In this document: piece after piece, positions 1-7,408 of the stretch
How the letters are laid out: every line of letters begins with the position of its first letter
Numbering within the stretch: position 1 is the first letter of the stretch
Assembly: GCA_035534235.1 (NCBI GenBank)
Contig: DATLSH010000021.1
Location: 1 to 13,719, forward strand
DNA length: 13,719 bases
Direction: 5' to 3'
DNA from: Bog-473 sp035534235
GTDB taxonomy: Bacteria > Actinomycetota > Acidimicrobiia > Acidimicrobiales > RAAP-2
Translations under genes and position numbers: made by a program
The notes under the pieces: generated by a model
Told to the model about the DNA's origin: nothing
Database searches by the model: none
The model's input: only the letters and a program-made list of their open reading frames with translations

Positions 1-2
1 CG

Positions 3-797
3 TGGGCCCCGGCGGTGTACGAGCTCGGCCACCGCTACGTGATGTACGTGACCTTCTCGGTGGCGGGGACGAAGCCCCTGCAGCACTGCATCGGCATTGC
101 CACCGCGCGCCGCCCGTCCGGTCCCTTCCATGCCCGTGGGACGCCCTTCGTCTGTCAGAAAAAACTGGGAGGTGACATCGACCCACAGTTGTTCGTGGAC
201 CCCCATGGTCCCAGAGGCCCGCGCCAGCCCAACTATCTCGTATGGAAGTCCGACAACAACTCGGTTCCCGGTGATGGCACGACGAGTATTTGGGCCCAGC
301 CGTTGAGCAACGACGGCCTCACCCTGGAGGACAAGCCGGTGAGTCTCTTCCAGCCCACCCGGAAATGGGAGCTCCCCTTGGTCGAAGCACCGCAGATGGC
401 GCTTTCTCCACAGTCGACGGTGTGGGTGTTCTTCTCCGGTGGCACGGGGTTCTTCAGCCCGGACTACGCCATGGGTGCGGTCAAGTGCAAAGGCCCGCTC
501 GGACCCTGCAAGGACGTCCTGCGTGGCCCGCTGATTGCGTCGAACAGACAAGGTGCGGGCCCGGGTGAGGAGACGTACTTCGTCGGTGGGGACGGCAGCG
601 ATTGGCTGCTCTACAGCCCGGTCCACGCGCAGGATCTCAAGCGCCTCTTCCGCCCCATTGAGGCGGCTCGCATCGGTTGGGGCAAGAACGGCCCTTATGT
701 GGGGGCCGCAGGTTCGTTCCCCCTGGCGACGTGCAACGTTCTGGGGGGAGACACTTCTCCGAGCTGCAGCAGCCGGGCCGACTCCGGCTCGAGGTAG
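3..797 (+). CDS. GH43-like glycoside hydrolase, 5' end outside the window
   Basis: The reading frame is open from the first bases of the window (W-A-P-A-V precedes the first GTG at 15), so the start and N-terminus lie upstream. The 264 visible residues read like the later blades of a five-bladed beta-propeller of glycoside hydrolase family 43 (arabinanase/xylosidase type). The WAPAV motif, GGDIDPQLFVD (about 180-200 nt) and VEAPQM (about 381-398 nt) match the family pattern, in which the pKa-modulating Asp sits in an IDPxxFxD motif and the general-acid Glu in an E-A/G-P motif. The catalytic-base Asp would lie in the missing N-terminus. Several cysteines in the C-terminal half suggest a secreted protein, but the signal peptide cannot be seen. 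Substrate specificity cannot be read from the sequence. The last 103 bases overlap the 3' end of the convergent nagB-like gene. Confidence 0.82.
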   Translation, partial: WAPAVYELGHRYVMYVTFSVAGTKPLQHCIGIATARRPSGPFHARGTPFVCQKKLGGDIDPQLFVDPHGPRGPRQPNYLVWKSDNNSVPGDGTTSIWAQPLSNDGLTLEDKPVSLFQPTRKWELPLVEAPQMALSPQSTVWVFFSGGTGFFSPDYAMGAVKCKGPLGPCKDVLRGPLIASNRQGAGPGEETYFVGGDGSDWLLYSPVHAQDLKRLFRPIEAARIGWGKNGPYVGAAGSFPLATCNVLGGDTSPSCSSRADSGSR

Positions 798-1531
798 ATG
801 GTGGCGTAGGGGATCGCCCGCAAGGCCGAGGCGGGGCAACGAACCGAAAGAGGCCCGGTCAATGCGGCGCGAACCGGTTCGGCCTTGCGCGCTTCGGGGA
901 CCACCGCGATCACCGCCGCGGCGCGCAGGAGCGCCGGAATGGTCACGGTGATGGCGTGCGCAGGCACGGACTCCAGGTCGGGGAAATGGCCCTCGTTGAC
1001 CTGTTGCTGCCGGCATGCCGCGTCGAGCTCGACCACCTTCACGTCGAGTGGGTCGCTGAAATCGGCCACCCCGGGGTCGTTGAAGGCGAGGTGCCCATTC
1101 TCCCCGATCCCCAGGCAGCACAGGTCGAGTGGGTGCTGGGCCAGGAGATCGGCGTAGCGGGCGCACGAGCTCTCGGCCTCACCGTGCCCATCGACGTAGT
1201 AGGCCGCCCGCGGCGACGTTGGTTCGACGATCCGTTCCCGGATCCATTTTTGGAACCCGGCCGCGTGGTCGGGCCCTATCCCGACGTACTCGTCCATGTG
1301 GAAGACGATCGTGTCCGCCCACGGGACATCGGCGGTCCTGGCCACGAGCGTTTCGACGAACGCCAGTTGCGAGTTCCCGGTGGCGAACATCACATGAGCC
1401 ACCCCGCGTTCCCGCACCGCCTCCCGCATGATCTCTGCGGCCCGGTCAGCGGCGGCACGAGCCATCGCAGCGACGTCGGAGTGGACGATGACACGGGCGT
1501 GACCGAAGGCCACGGCGGAAGGATCTGACAT
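695..1531 (-). CDS. nagB: glucosamine-6-phosphate deaminase/isomerase-like protein (variant active site)
   Basis: A 278-residue protein of the NagB/6-phosphogluconolactonase family, which converts glucosamine-6-phosphate to fructose-6-phosphate and ammonia in amino-sugar catabolism (cytosolic). Visible motifs are FATGNSQ (49-55, phosphate loop), HMDEYVG (78-84, with the conserved Asp) and GIGENGHLAFNDP (141-153). E. coli NagB has GNDGHIAFNEP at the last site; here the Asp before GH is Asn and the later Glu is Asp, while His147 is kept. CRQQQVNEGHF (173-183) and CPAS (232-235) are typical of a distinct subfamily I recall from planctomycetes and other bacteria, so the exact sugar phosphate is uncertain. 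ATG 1531 is chosen; ATG 1543 (MLTG extension) is an alternative, and neither has a clear SD. The gene is divergent from the dehydratase gene, and its 3' end overlaps the GH43 gene. Confidence 0.85.
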   Translation of the reverse strand: MSDPSAVAFGHARVIVHSDVAAMARAAADRAAEIMREAVRERGVAHVMFATGNSQLAFVETLVARTADVPWADTIVFHMDEYVGIGPDHAAGFQKWIRERIVEPTSPRAAYYVDGHGEAESSCARYADLLAQHPLDLCCLGIGENGHLAFNDPGVADFSDPLDVKVVELDAACRQQQVNEGHFPDLESVPAHAITVTIPALLRAAAVIAVVPEARKAEPVRAALTGPLSVRCPASALRAIPYATIYLEPESARLLQLGEVSPPRTLHVARGNEPAAPT

Positions 1532-1573
1532 GCCGGTCAGCATGCCAGGCGGGGCTCGGACAGACTGGAGGTC

Positions 1574-2533
1574 ATGCGCACGGTGGTCCAGCCCCAAGCG
1601 TCGCACCACGCCGCAGCGTGGGAGGTGGTGCGCCGGCACCTGGCGATCACCCCTGTCGTCACGGCGCCGCAGCTGGGACAGAACGTCTCGCTGAAGATCG
1701 AGACCTTCCAGCCCACTGGCTCGTTCAAGGTACGAGGAGGGTTGGCCGCGGTGGCGGCCACGCTCAACGCCGACCCCGGGCGAGAGGTGGTGGGTGCGTC
1801 GGCCGGCAATCACGGCCTGGGTCTGGCCTATGCTGGTGCCAAGCTCAAGGCCAAGGTCACGGTGATCGTGCCCCGCCTGGCTTCGGCGGCCAAGGTGTCC
1901 GCACTGCAACAGTTCGACGTTCGCCTCGTCCTGCACGGCGAGGGGTACAGCGAGGCGGAAGCGCACGCGCTCGACCTGGTCGAGCGGGAGGGTGGGCGGT
2001 ACGTCTCGCCCTACAACGATCCCGATGTCATCGCCGGTCAAGGGACGATGGCGCGTGAACTGCTCGAACAGGTGCCGAACTTGGGGACGGTGATCGTTCC
2101 CGTCGGAGGGGGCGGGCTGGTGTCCGGCATCAGCCTCGGCCTGCGCGGATCGGGCGTCCGCGTGATCGGTGTCGAGTCGGAGGCCTCGCCTTCGATGAGC
2201 GCCGCCGTTGCCGCGGGAACCATCGTGCCCATCACGGTGGAGCCGACACTGGCCGATGGCCTGGCGGGCAATCTCGAGACGGGGGCGATCACGGTGGGCA
2301 TCGCGCTCGACAACAACGTCGAGATCCTGACGGTGAGCGAGGCCGACATACGGTCGGCCATGGCCTTCTCCGCCCACAAAATGGGCCTGGTCCTCGAAGG
2401 TGCCGGGGCGGTGGGGGTGGCAGCCGTCAGGGCCGGCCTGATCTCCTCCCGGGACGACGGGAGCGAGACCGTCGTCATACTTTCCGGGCGAAACATCGCT
2501 CCCACGCTGCTCGACGAGGTGCTCCATTCCTGA
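1574..2533 (+). CDS. threonine/serine dehydratase-like PLP enzyme (fold type II)
   Basis: A 319-residue fold-type II PLP enzyme of the threonine ammonia-lyase/serine dehydratase/serine racemase group. It would deaminate threonine or serine to a 2-oxo acid and ammonia in the cytosol. The Schiff-base lysine is K52 in GSFKVRGG. ASAGNHGLG (75-83) is the usual substrate/PLP loop, GGGGL (178-182) the phosphate-binding loop, and SGRN (304-307) replaces the usual SGGN near the C-terminus. There is no C-terminal ACT domain, so it resembles the short catabolic or racemase type rather than allosteric IlvA. GGAGG (1567-1571) lies only 2 nt before the ATG, unusually close; GTG 1583 is an in-frame alternative. 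It is the first gene of a four-gene + strand run and diverges from nagB across 42 bp. Confidence 0.88.
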   Translation: MRTVVQPQASHHAAAWEVVRRHLAITPVVTAPQLGQNVSLKIETFQPTGSFKVRGGLAAVAATLNADPGREVVGASAGNHGLGLAYAGAKLKAKVTVIVPRLASAAKVSALQQFDVRLVLHGEGYSEAEAHALDLVEREGGRYVSPYNDPDVIAGQGTMARELLEQVPNLGTVIVPVGGGGLVSGISLGLRGSGVRVIGVESEASPSMSAAVAAGTIVPITVEPTLADGLAGNLETGAITVGIALDNNVEILTVSEADIRSAMAFSAHKMGLVLEGAGAVGVAAVRAGLISSRDDGSETVVILSGRNIAPTLLDEVLHS

Positions 2534-2540
2534 CGTCCAT

Positions 2541-3344
2541 GTGGGCGACGTCACGCTCAATTTCGATATCACGGGCCACGGCGAACCGCTGCTTCTCATC
2601 GCCGGTTGTGGGCAGCCGGCGCTGGCCTGGCATCTCAGCGTGGTGCCGGCGCTGGTGGCGGCCGGCTACCAGGTGGCGACCTTCGACAATCGCGGCGTTG
2701 CCCCGTCCTCGTCGCCACCGTCTCCCTACAGCGTCGAGGGGATGACGGCGGACGCACTGTCGCTTCTGGATCGTCTGGGTTGGACCGATCCCGTCCGCGT
2801 CGCCGGTCATTCGCTCGGAGGTTGGATCGCCGAGACGTTGGTCCTCGACCATCCGGGGCGTGTTCGATCTGCGGCGCTCATGGGGAGCCCGAACAAGCCC
2901 ACGGCCTGGGAGATCGCCATCACCACGGTGGAGCGGGACGTGGCCCGCCTCGATGTCGATCTCCCCTCCTTGTTCTATGCCACGCAGACGCTCCGCTACC
3001 TACCCATCGCCGATATTCAAAACGATGAGGTGGTCAGCATGTGGCTGTCGTTCACGGCCGACCTTCCGGTCTGGCCGAACCCCGGTCGTCTCGGCCAGTA
3101 CGAGGCGGCGTTGGCCTGGTCAACCGATCCCTCGCGCACCACGCGATGGCCCGAGATCGCGGTGCCGTGTCTCATCGTGGCCTTCGAGCACGACGTGGAC
3201 TCCCCACCGGAGAAGGCTCGCCGGGCCGCCGGGATTATTCCGGGCTGTGAGTACCAGGAGATCGCCGGCTCCGGACACCTCGGCATCGTGACGCATGCCG
3301 AGGAAGTGGCGGACCATCTCATCGAGTTCTTCGGCCGTCACTGA
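2541..3344 (+). CDS. alpha/beta hydrolase
   Basis: A 267-residue single-domain alpha/beta hydrolase with no signal peptide or membrane segment. The nucleophile elbow is GHSLGG with Ser91. The oxyanion-side strand reads TFDNRGV (47-53), the acid is probably Asp218 in EHDVD, and the catalytic His is H246 in GSGHLG. This layout matches small cofactor-free hydrolases (esterase, lactonase, C-C hydrolase); the substrate cannot be read from it. The start is GTG 2541, 7 nt after the dehydratase stop codon. No good SD is present, which suggests translation coupled to the upstream gene. It is followed 14 nt later by the questin oxidase-family gene, so the two are probably co-transcribed; hydrolysis of an ester or lactone made by that neighbour is possible but unproven. 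Confidence 0.9.
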   Translation: MGDVTLNFDITGHGEPLLLIAGCGQPALAWHLSVVPALVAAGYQVATFDNRGVAPSSSPPSPYSVEGMTADALSLLDRLGWTDPVRVAGHSLGGWIAETLVLDHPGRVRSAALMGSPNKPTAWEIAITTVERDVARLDVDLPSLFYATQTLRYLPIADIQNDEVVSMWLSFTADLPVWPNPGRLGQYEAALAWSTDPSRTTRWPEIAVPCLIVAFEHDVDSPPEKARRAAGIIPGCEYQEIAGSGHLGIVTHAEEVADHLIEFFGRH

Positions 3345-3358
3345 CGCATACTGGGTCC

Positions 3359-4402
3359 ATGGAGTCCCATCCGCTTGACGATGCACTCACTGTCCTTGCT
3401 GGCACCGCGCCCGAGTACGGAGCGCTCGGATTGTCGAACCACGGTCCGATGGGCGCGGAAGTGCTCGGGCAGCTCGGCCACAGCGAGGCTATTGCGGACT
3501 GGGTGATGGCGTACGCCGCGCGATTGGATGTCGCGCCGCCTCCGGCAGTAAGGCCATTGAGCGAAGCCGACTGGCCCACTGCGCTCGGCGTCCCCGGGTC
3601 CTTCCCCTCGTGGTCGGCACTCTTCGAGACCGAACTGGCCGATCGGCCGATGGCTGCGGTTGTCGGGGAATGGGTGCCGCGTCTCGTACCGGGCACGATC
3701 GGAGCGGCGGCGCACGGTCTGATCCGGACCGCGCATGCGTTACGCTCCTTCGGCGAGGCGGCCACGTTGCCCCGCCGGGTCGAAGTGGCCACCGGACTGG
3801 CCTATTGGGCGTCGCAGTACCAGGAACTTCCCGGGCCACCGCTGCTCATCGGGCACCAGAACGTGCCCGAAGCGCTGGCCGACCTCCCGTACCTGCCCGA
3901 GGAGGCAGGGCCGGAACCGCTCATCAATGATGCGGTGAGGCACATGGCGGACATCGCCGACGAGTTCGAGCAGGCCGTCTCGTCCCTGGGACCGGGCGGC
4001 GATGCCGTGGCGCTCCTCGATGCCCTCGCCATCGGTGGGGCGCGCGCCTACCTGCGCAACGCCGAGGACGGGAGCGCGATCGGGCTCCTGCACGCCGTGA
4101 CCGCGCCCTTGGCGCTCGAACTCATCCTTCCCTGGCTCGCGGTGGAGGATCACGACGCGGCATTGGCCTACGCATGGCAGGCCGTCGCCTCGCTCCACGT
4201 GGCCTATGACATCGAGCGGCACCCCGCCGGCACCGACGATGGGGATCCGCCGGCCACCGATGTCCTGATCGCGCTGGCCCTGCAGTCCGGCGATGTGCAT
4301 GCCCTCAAGCTGACCGAAGCAGCGTTGCGCTGCCATGCCAGGACCAACGATCCTGCCCTGCTGTTCGCCGCGGCGGACGCCGCGGGTCGGTTGCGGGACT
4401 GA
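3359..4402 (+). CDS. questin oxidase-family protein (DUF4243-like)
   Basis: A 347-residue, mostly helical, alanine-rich protein. The motifs LSNHGPMGAEVL (25-36), AAHGLIRTAHALR (117-129) and DVHALKLTEA (312-321) match my memory of the questin oxidase/AflY-like family (formerly DUF4243). Fungal members carry out Baeyer-Villiger-type ring cleavage of anthraquinones such as questin, and lack an obvious Rossmann flavin- or NADPH-binding motif; none is visible here either. His28, His119 and His126 lie in the conserved blocks and are candidate functional residues. Bacterial members are mostly uncharacterised, so the reaction and substrate are inference. It starts at ATG 3359 without a clear SD, 14 nt after the hydrolase gene, and is followed by an aldo/keto reductase gene. 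Confidence 0.72.
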   Translation: MESHPLDDALTVLAGTAPEYGALGLSNHGPMGAEVLGQLGHSEAIADWVMAYAARLDVAPPPAVRPLSEADWPTALGVPGSFPSWSALFETELADRPMAAVVGEWVPRLVPGTIGAAAHGLIRTAHALRSFGEAATLPRRVEVATGLAYWASQYQELPGPPLLIGHQNVPEALADLPYLPEEAGPEPLINDAVRHMADIADEFEQAVSSLGPGGDAVALLDALAIGGARAYLRNAEDGSAIGLLHAVTAPLALELILPWLAVEDHDAALAYAWQAVASLHVAYDIERHPAGTDDGDPPATDVLIALALQSGDVHALKLTEAALRCHARTNDPALLFAAADAAGRLRD

Positions 4403-4450
4403 CCGGGGCCGCCCTTACTTGGGCCCACCTCGGTGAGTACCATCACGCCG

Positions 4451-5479
4451 ATGGAATATCGCACGCTCGGCCGTACCGGTGTCAAAGTGAGCCCACTCTG
4501 TCTGGGCGCCATGATGTTCGGGGCGTGGGGCACCTCTGATCACGACGAAGCGATCCGCATCATCCACCGCGGGCTCGATGCGGGGATCAATTTCATCGAC
4601 ACCGCCGATGTCTATTCGTTCGGCGAATCTGAGGAGATCGTGGGCAAGGCATTGGCCCAGAAGAACCGCGAGAAGGTCATTCTGGCCACCAAGGTTCACG
4701 GTGTCATGGGAAAGGACCCCAACGCCCAAGGCAACTCGCGCCGGTGGATCATGGCCGGCTGCGAGAACAGCCTGCGCCGTTTGGGCACCGACTACATCGA
4801 CCTCTACCAGATTCACCGACCATCGCCGGACACCGACATCGACGAGACCCTGGGCGCGCTCACCGATCTGGTGCGGGTGGGGAAGATCCGCTATTTCGGC
4901 AGCTCGACCTTTCCCGCCCATGAGATCGTCGAGGCACAGTGGGTGGCGCAACGTCGGGCCCGCGAGCGCTTCGTCACCGAGCAGCCGCCATATTCGATTC
5001 TGGTGCGTGGCATCGAGAAGGACGTGTTACCGATGTGCCAGAAGTACGACATGGGCGTCCTGCCCTGGAGTCCCCTGGCCGGAGGGTGGTTGTCGGGTGC
5101 TTTCGGGGAGGGTAAGCCGAACACCAGCCGGCGCTCCAGCATGGTGCCCGCCCACTACGACATGACCCTGCCGGGAAACCGGCAAAAGGTCGAGGCGGTC
5201 ACGGCGCTGAACACACTGGCCGAAGAGAGTGGGTTGAGCCTGATCCAACTGGCCCTCGGCTTTGTCCTGGAGCATCCGGCCATCACGTCGCCGATCATCG
5301 GACCCCGCACAATGGAGCACCTGGAATCCCAACTTCCCGCCCTCGAGTTGCGACTCGCCCCCGACGTCCTCGATCGCATCGACGAGATCGTGCCGCCCGG
5401 GATGGACCTCAACGCCACCGACGTGGGTTGGGTGCCGGCGGCCATCGCAGAACCCTCGCTGCGCCGCCGTCCCCGCTGA
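4451..5479 (+). CDS. aldo/keto reductase
   Basis: An NADPH-dependent oxidoreductase of the aldo/keto reductase superfamily ((beta/alpha)8 barrel, cytosolic), 342 residues from ATG 4451. The N-terminus MEYRTLGRTGVKVSPLCLG is the classic opening of YajO/AKR-type proteins and favours this start over in-frame GTG 4433. GGTGAG lies at 4432-4437, 13 nt upstream. The catalytic tetrad is Asp50, Tyr55, Lys81 (ILATKVHG) and His122 (LYQIHRP). Later motifs include PWSPLAGG and, near the C-terminus, SPIIGPRTMEHLE, which matches the usual coenzyme-binding strand and helix. The substrate is unknown. It is the last gene of the + strand run, 48 nt after the questin oxidase-family gene, and ends 15 nt from the convergent phospholipase gene. 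Confidence 0.93.
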   Translation: MEYRTLGRTGVKVSPLCLGAMMFGAWGTSDHDEAIRIIHRGLDAGINFIDTADVYSFGESEEIVGKALAQKNREKVILATKVHGVMGKDPNAQGNSRRWIMAGCENSLRRLGTDYIDLYQIHRPSPDTDIDETLGALTDLVRVGKIRYFGSSTFPAHEIVEAQWVAQRRARERFVTEQPPYSILVRGIEKDVLPMCQKYDMGVLPWSPLAGGWLSGAFGEGKPNTSRRSSMVPAHYDMTLPGNRQKVEAVTALNTLAEESGLSLIQLALGFVLEHPAITSPIIGPRTMEHLESQLPALELRLAPDVLDRIDEIVPPGMDLNATDVGWVPAAIAEPSLRRRPR

Positions 5480-5490
5480 GGACGGAGCGC
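5461..5490. terminator. possible bidirectional terminator hairpin
   Basis: CCGTCC (5467-5472) and GGACGG (5480-5485) form a perfect 6-bp stem with a 7-nt loop. Outer GCGC arms (5461-5464 and 5487-5490) can extend it to 10 bp with a small internal loop. It overlaps the last codons and stop of the aldo/keto reductase gene and lies just beyond the convergent phospholipase stop. No T tract follows on either strand, so this is a weak terminator call. Confidence 0.4.
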
Positions 5491-5494
5491 GCGC

Positions 5495-7057
5495 CTACAC
5501 CCGCCGTGCCCTCCCCGCCTCTTGCCGGGGCATGCTCTGGTGCTTCGGTACGGGGTACGCCGGTTGGTTGTCGGAGGCCCCCAAAATGTCGAGTTGCGTG
5601 CAGCCCTGTGCCATCACGTCCGCGGGAAGGTCCTTCGACGTCGAAGGGAGCGAAGGGATCGACACATCCTTGTGCCGCATGCGCAGCGTCGAGGTCAGGT
5701 CCCCCGCGTTGTCCCGTCGCCACGCCGAGAGGTTCGGGGCCCGCACTCCGAAACGCTCTTCGAGGAAGCGGAGCTGTGAGGTGTGGTCGAAGACGTCGGA
5801 CGCGACATACCCGCCGCGACTGAAGGGTGAGAGCACCAGCATGGGGACGCGGAAGCCCATCCCGATGGGCCCCCCGACACCACCGGCATCCGGGGGTAGT
5901 GACGACGCGGTCAGGTGCTCGCCGGGGGTACCGGCGGGCGCCGTCGGCGGGGGCACGTGGTCGAAGAACCCGTCGTTCTCGTCGTACATGTGGAAGAGCA
6001 CCGTCTTTGACCACACGTCGGGGTTGGAGGCCAAGGTGTTGAGCAGTTGGTTCGTGAACCACTCTCCCAGCGCCGGCGGCGCGGGCGGGTGCTCGTCGTA
6101 GCCGTCGGGCGGGAGGATCCAGCTGACGGAGGGCAGGTTTCCCGAGGCGACATCGGTCACGAAGTCCGTGGGGTACTGGGGCAGGAAGGCCTTCTGGTAG
6201 AGCGAGGAAGACGGATTCTTGTACTGGCTGAAGTAGGGGAGGATGGCGTCACCGACCAGGAGCCCGTGCTGCTCGAAGAATGCGGGCGCGTACAGGTCGC
6301 CCTCGGGGTTGTAGACCTTCCAGCTGATTCCGGCGTCTTCGAGCACCTCGGGCATGGTGGGCCAGTGTGCGCTCCAGATGGCGTCGACATCCTCGTTGGT
6401 GCTGATGACGGGGCCACCGGCCTTCCCCGCGGGGTCGATCGTCCCCGAAAGCGCCATGAGCCGGTTGGGATGCGTGGGGCCCATGACGGAGCAGTGGTAG
6501 TTGTCGCAGATGGTAAAGGCATCGGCCAATGCGTAGTAGAAGGGAAGGTCCCCCCGGGTGTAGTAGCCCATGGTCACCACCCCGTCCCGGGGCCCTTCGT
6601 AGGCCGCGCTGGTGTGGGTCTTCACGAAGTCCGCGTTGTGTCCCGTGCCGCGACTGAGGTGCTCGGCGGGCCACGTGTGGTTGAGGTCGTGCGTGCATTC
6701 GCCGATGCCCGAGTTGGATCGGAGGTGGAAGGGGAGCAGGTGCGCCGCCACGCCCCCCGGCCATGCCTGTGCGAAGGCGCCGAGCGAGCCCTTCGGGTGA
6801 TCGTCAAAACCGCGTACGCCCCTATAGGACCCGTAGTAGTGGTCGAAGGAGCGGTTCTCCTGCATGAAGAAGATGACATGCTCGATGGCACCGAGGTCTG
6901 AGCCCGCCGCCTTGACCTTCGACGCCGCCCTGATGGTTGCCGCCCCGGCCCCTGCGCCACCCATGGCGGACAGGAGGCCCCCTCCACCGGCCGCCAATGC
7001 GGCAGCGATGAAGGTGCGCCGGTTCATCTGCCGCACCACTCTCGTCCTGGGGGTCAT
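5495..7057 (-). CDS. Tat-exported phospholipase C / phosphoesterase, mycobacterial Plc type
   Basis: A 520-residue secreted phosphoesterase of the alkaline-phosphatase-like superfamily, closest by eye to mycobacterial PlcA-D. Such enzymes cleave phosphocholine or phosphate groups from phospholipids outside the cytoplasm. The Tat signal is MNRRTFIAAALAAGGGG (11-27, R13-R14), followed by a small-residue hydrophobic stretch. Core motifs in order: QENRSFDHYYG (66-76, metal site), CSVMGPTHPNR (189-199, region of the nucleophile, probably Thr195), SWILPPDGYDEHP (312-324), YDENDGFFDH (358-367) and FDHTSQL (423-429). Near the C-terminus QSMPRQE matches the mycobacterial proteins. ATG 7057 is chosen over ATG 7099 because a strong SD precedes it; ATG 7027 (M11) is also possible. 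It lacks the long C-terminal domains of PlcH-type enzymes. It is the last gene of the - strand run; the substrate could be another phosphoester. Confidence 0.92.
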   Translation of the reverse strand: MTPRTRVVRQMNRRTFIAAALAAGGGGLLSAMGGAGAGAATIRAASKVKAAGSDLGAIEHVIFFMQENRSFDHYYGSYRGVRGFDDHPKGSLGAFAQAWPGGVAAHLLPFHLRSNSGIGECTHDLNHTWPAEHLSRGTGHNADFVKTHTSAAYEGPRDGVVTMGYYTRGDLPFYYALADAFTICDNYHCSVMGPTHPNRLMALSGTIDPAGKAGGPVISTNEDVDAIWSAHWPTMPEVLEDAGISWKVYNPEGDLYAPAFFEQHGLLVGDAILPYFSQYKNPSSSLYQKAFLPQYPTDFVTDVASGNLPSVSWILPPDGYDEHPPAPPALGEWFTNQLLNTLASNPDVWSKTVLFHMYDENDGFFDHVPPPTAPAGTPGEHLTASSLPPDAGGVGGPIGMGFRVPMLVLSPFSRGGYVASDVFDHTSQLRFLEERFGVRAPNLSAWRRDNAGDLTSTLRMRHKDVSIPSLPSTSKDLPADVMAQGCTQLDILGASDNQPAYPVPKHQSMPRQEAGRARRV

Positions 7058-7067
7058 GCGAGGTTCT

Positions 7068-7073
7068 CTCCTT
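7068..7073 (-). promoter_or_regulatory. ribosome binding site of the phospholipase C gene
   Basis: AAGGAG on the minus strand, 10 nt before ATG 7057. It is the clearest Shine-Dalgarno site in the left two-thirds of the window, and it decides against the longer frame starting at ATG 7099. Confidence 0.8.
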
Positions 7074-7105
7074 GGTGTAGGCGCTGGGTTGTGACGCACC
7101 GGCAG

Positions 7106-7360
7106 TCACTTGTGTCGGAAATGGACGAACACACGTCCGAAGTTGCGGGAGTCCTTCTCGACACGGTCGTAGAGGGCCTTGATCTCCTTCTGGTCGAGAA
7201 AGCGCAGCACGCGCTTCTTCAACTGGCCGCTCCCTTTCCCCGGGATGATCTCGACGAGCCGGACCTTCTTCTCCACCGCTTCGTCGATGATCGCCCGGAG
7301 CGCCCGGTCGATGTCGCCGCCCCGATTGTAAATATCGTGCAGGTCGAGTGTGAGCTTCAC
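7106..7360 (-). CDS. small stand-alone Smr-domain protein
   Basis: An 84-residue protein that consists only of an Smr (small MutS-related) domain. LDLHD (5-9) matches the LDxH motif at the start of the domain, and IIPGKGSGQLKKRVLRFL (38-55) matches the GxG loop and following helix, in which most Smr proteins have H-G-K-G; here Pro replaces the His. Smr domains are nucleic-acid-binding or nicking endonuclease modules. Short actinobacterial versions of this form are often annotated as MutS-like, but their role is unknown. The start is GTG 7360 with no convincing SD. It lies between the cupin and phospholipase genes with 48-nt gaps on both sides, probably in one transcript. Its upstream neighbour but one is SRAP, so a link with DNA repair is possible but is inference. 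Confidence 0.83.
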   Translation of the reverse strand: MKLTLDLHDIYNRGGDIDRALRAIIDEAVEKKVRLVEIIPGKGSGQLKKRVLRFLDQKEIKALYDRVEKDSRNFGRVFVHFRHK

Positions 7361-7408
7361 GGCGGTGGAGTCCCGCTCTACGCACCCAGCGCGGAAGGAG
7401 CGTGCCCC

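Noticed and set aside
1529..1544. CATGC-CGGTCA-GCATG inverted repeat at the nagB start, considered as an operator
   Set aside because: The arms are only 5 bp and include two alternative ATG codons of nagB. There is no match to a known operator, so chance is likely.
1532..2599. Upstream extension of the nagB frame to give a 634-residue protein
   Set aside because: The extension is antisense to the dehydratase gene and has low-complexity composition. The NagB fold begins at the ATG near 1531.
5428..6901. Several 130-280 codon + strand frames opposite the phospholipase C gene
   Set aside because: They are composition-driven shadows of a gene whose motifs and Tat signal are clear on the minus strand.
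7058..7099. Longer phospholipase C start at ATG 7099
   Set aside because: A strong AAGGAG lies between the two ATGs, and the Tat motif sits close to the N-terminus only with the 7057 start.
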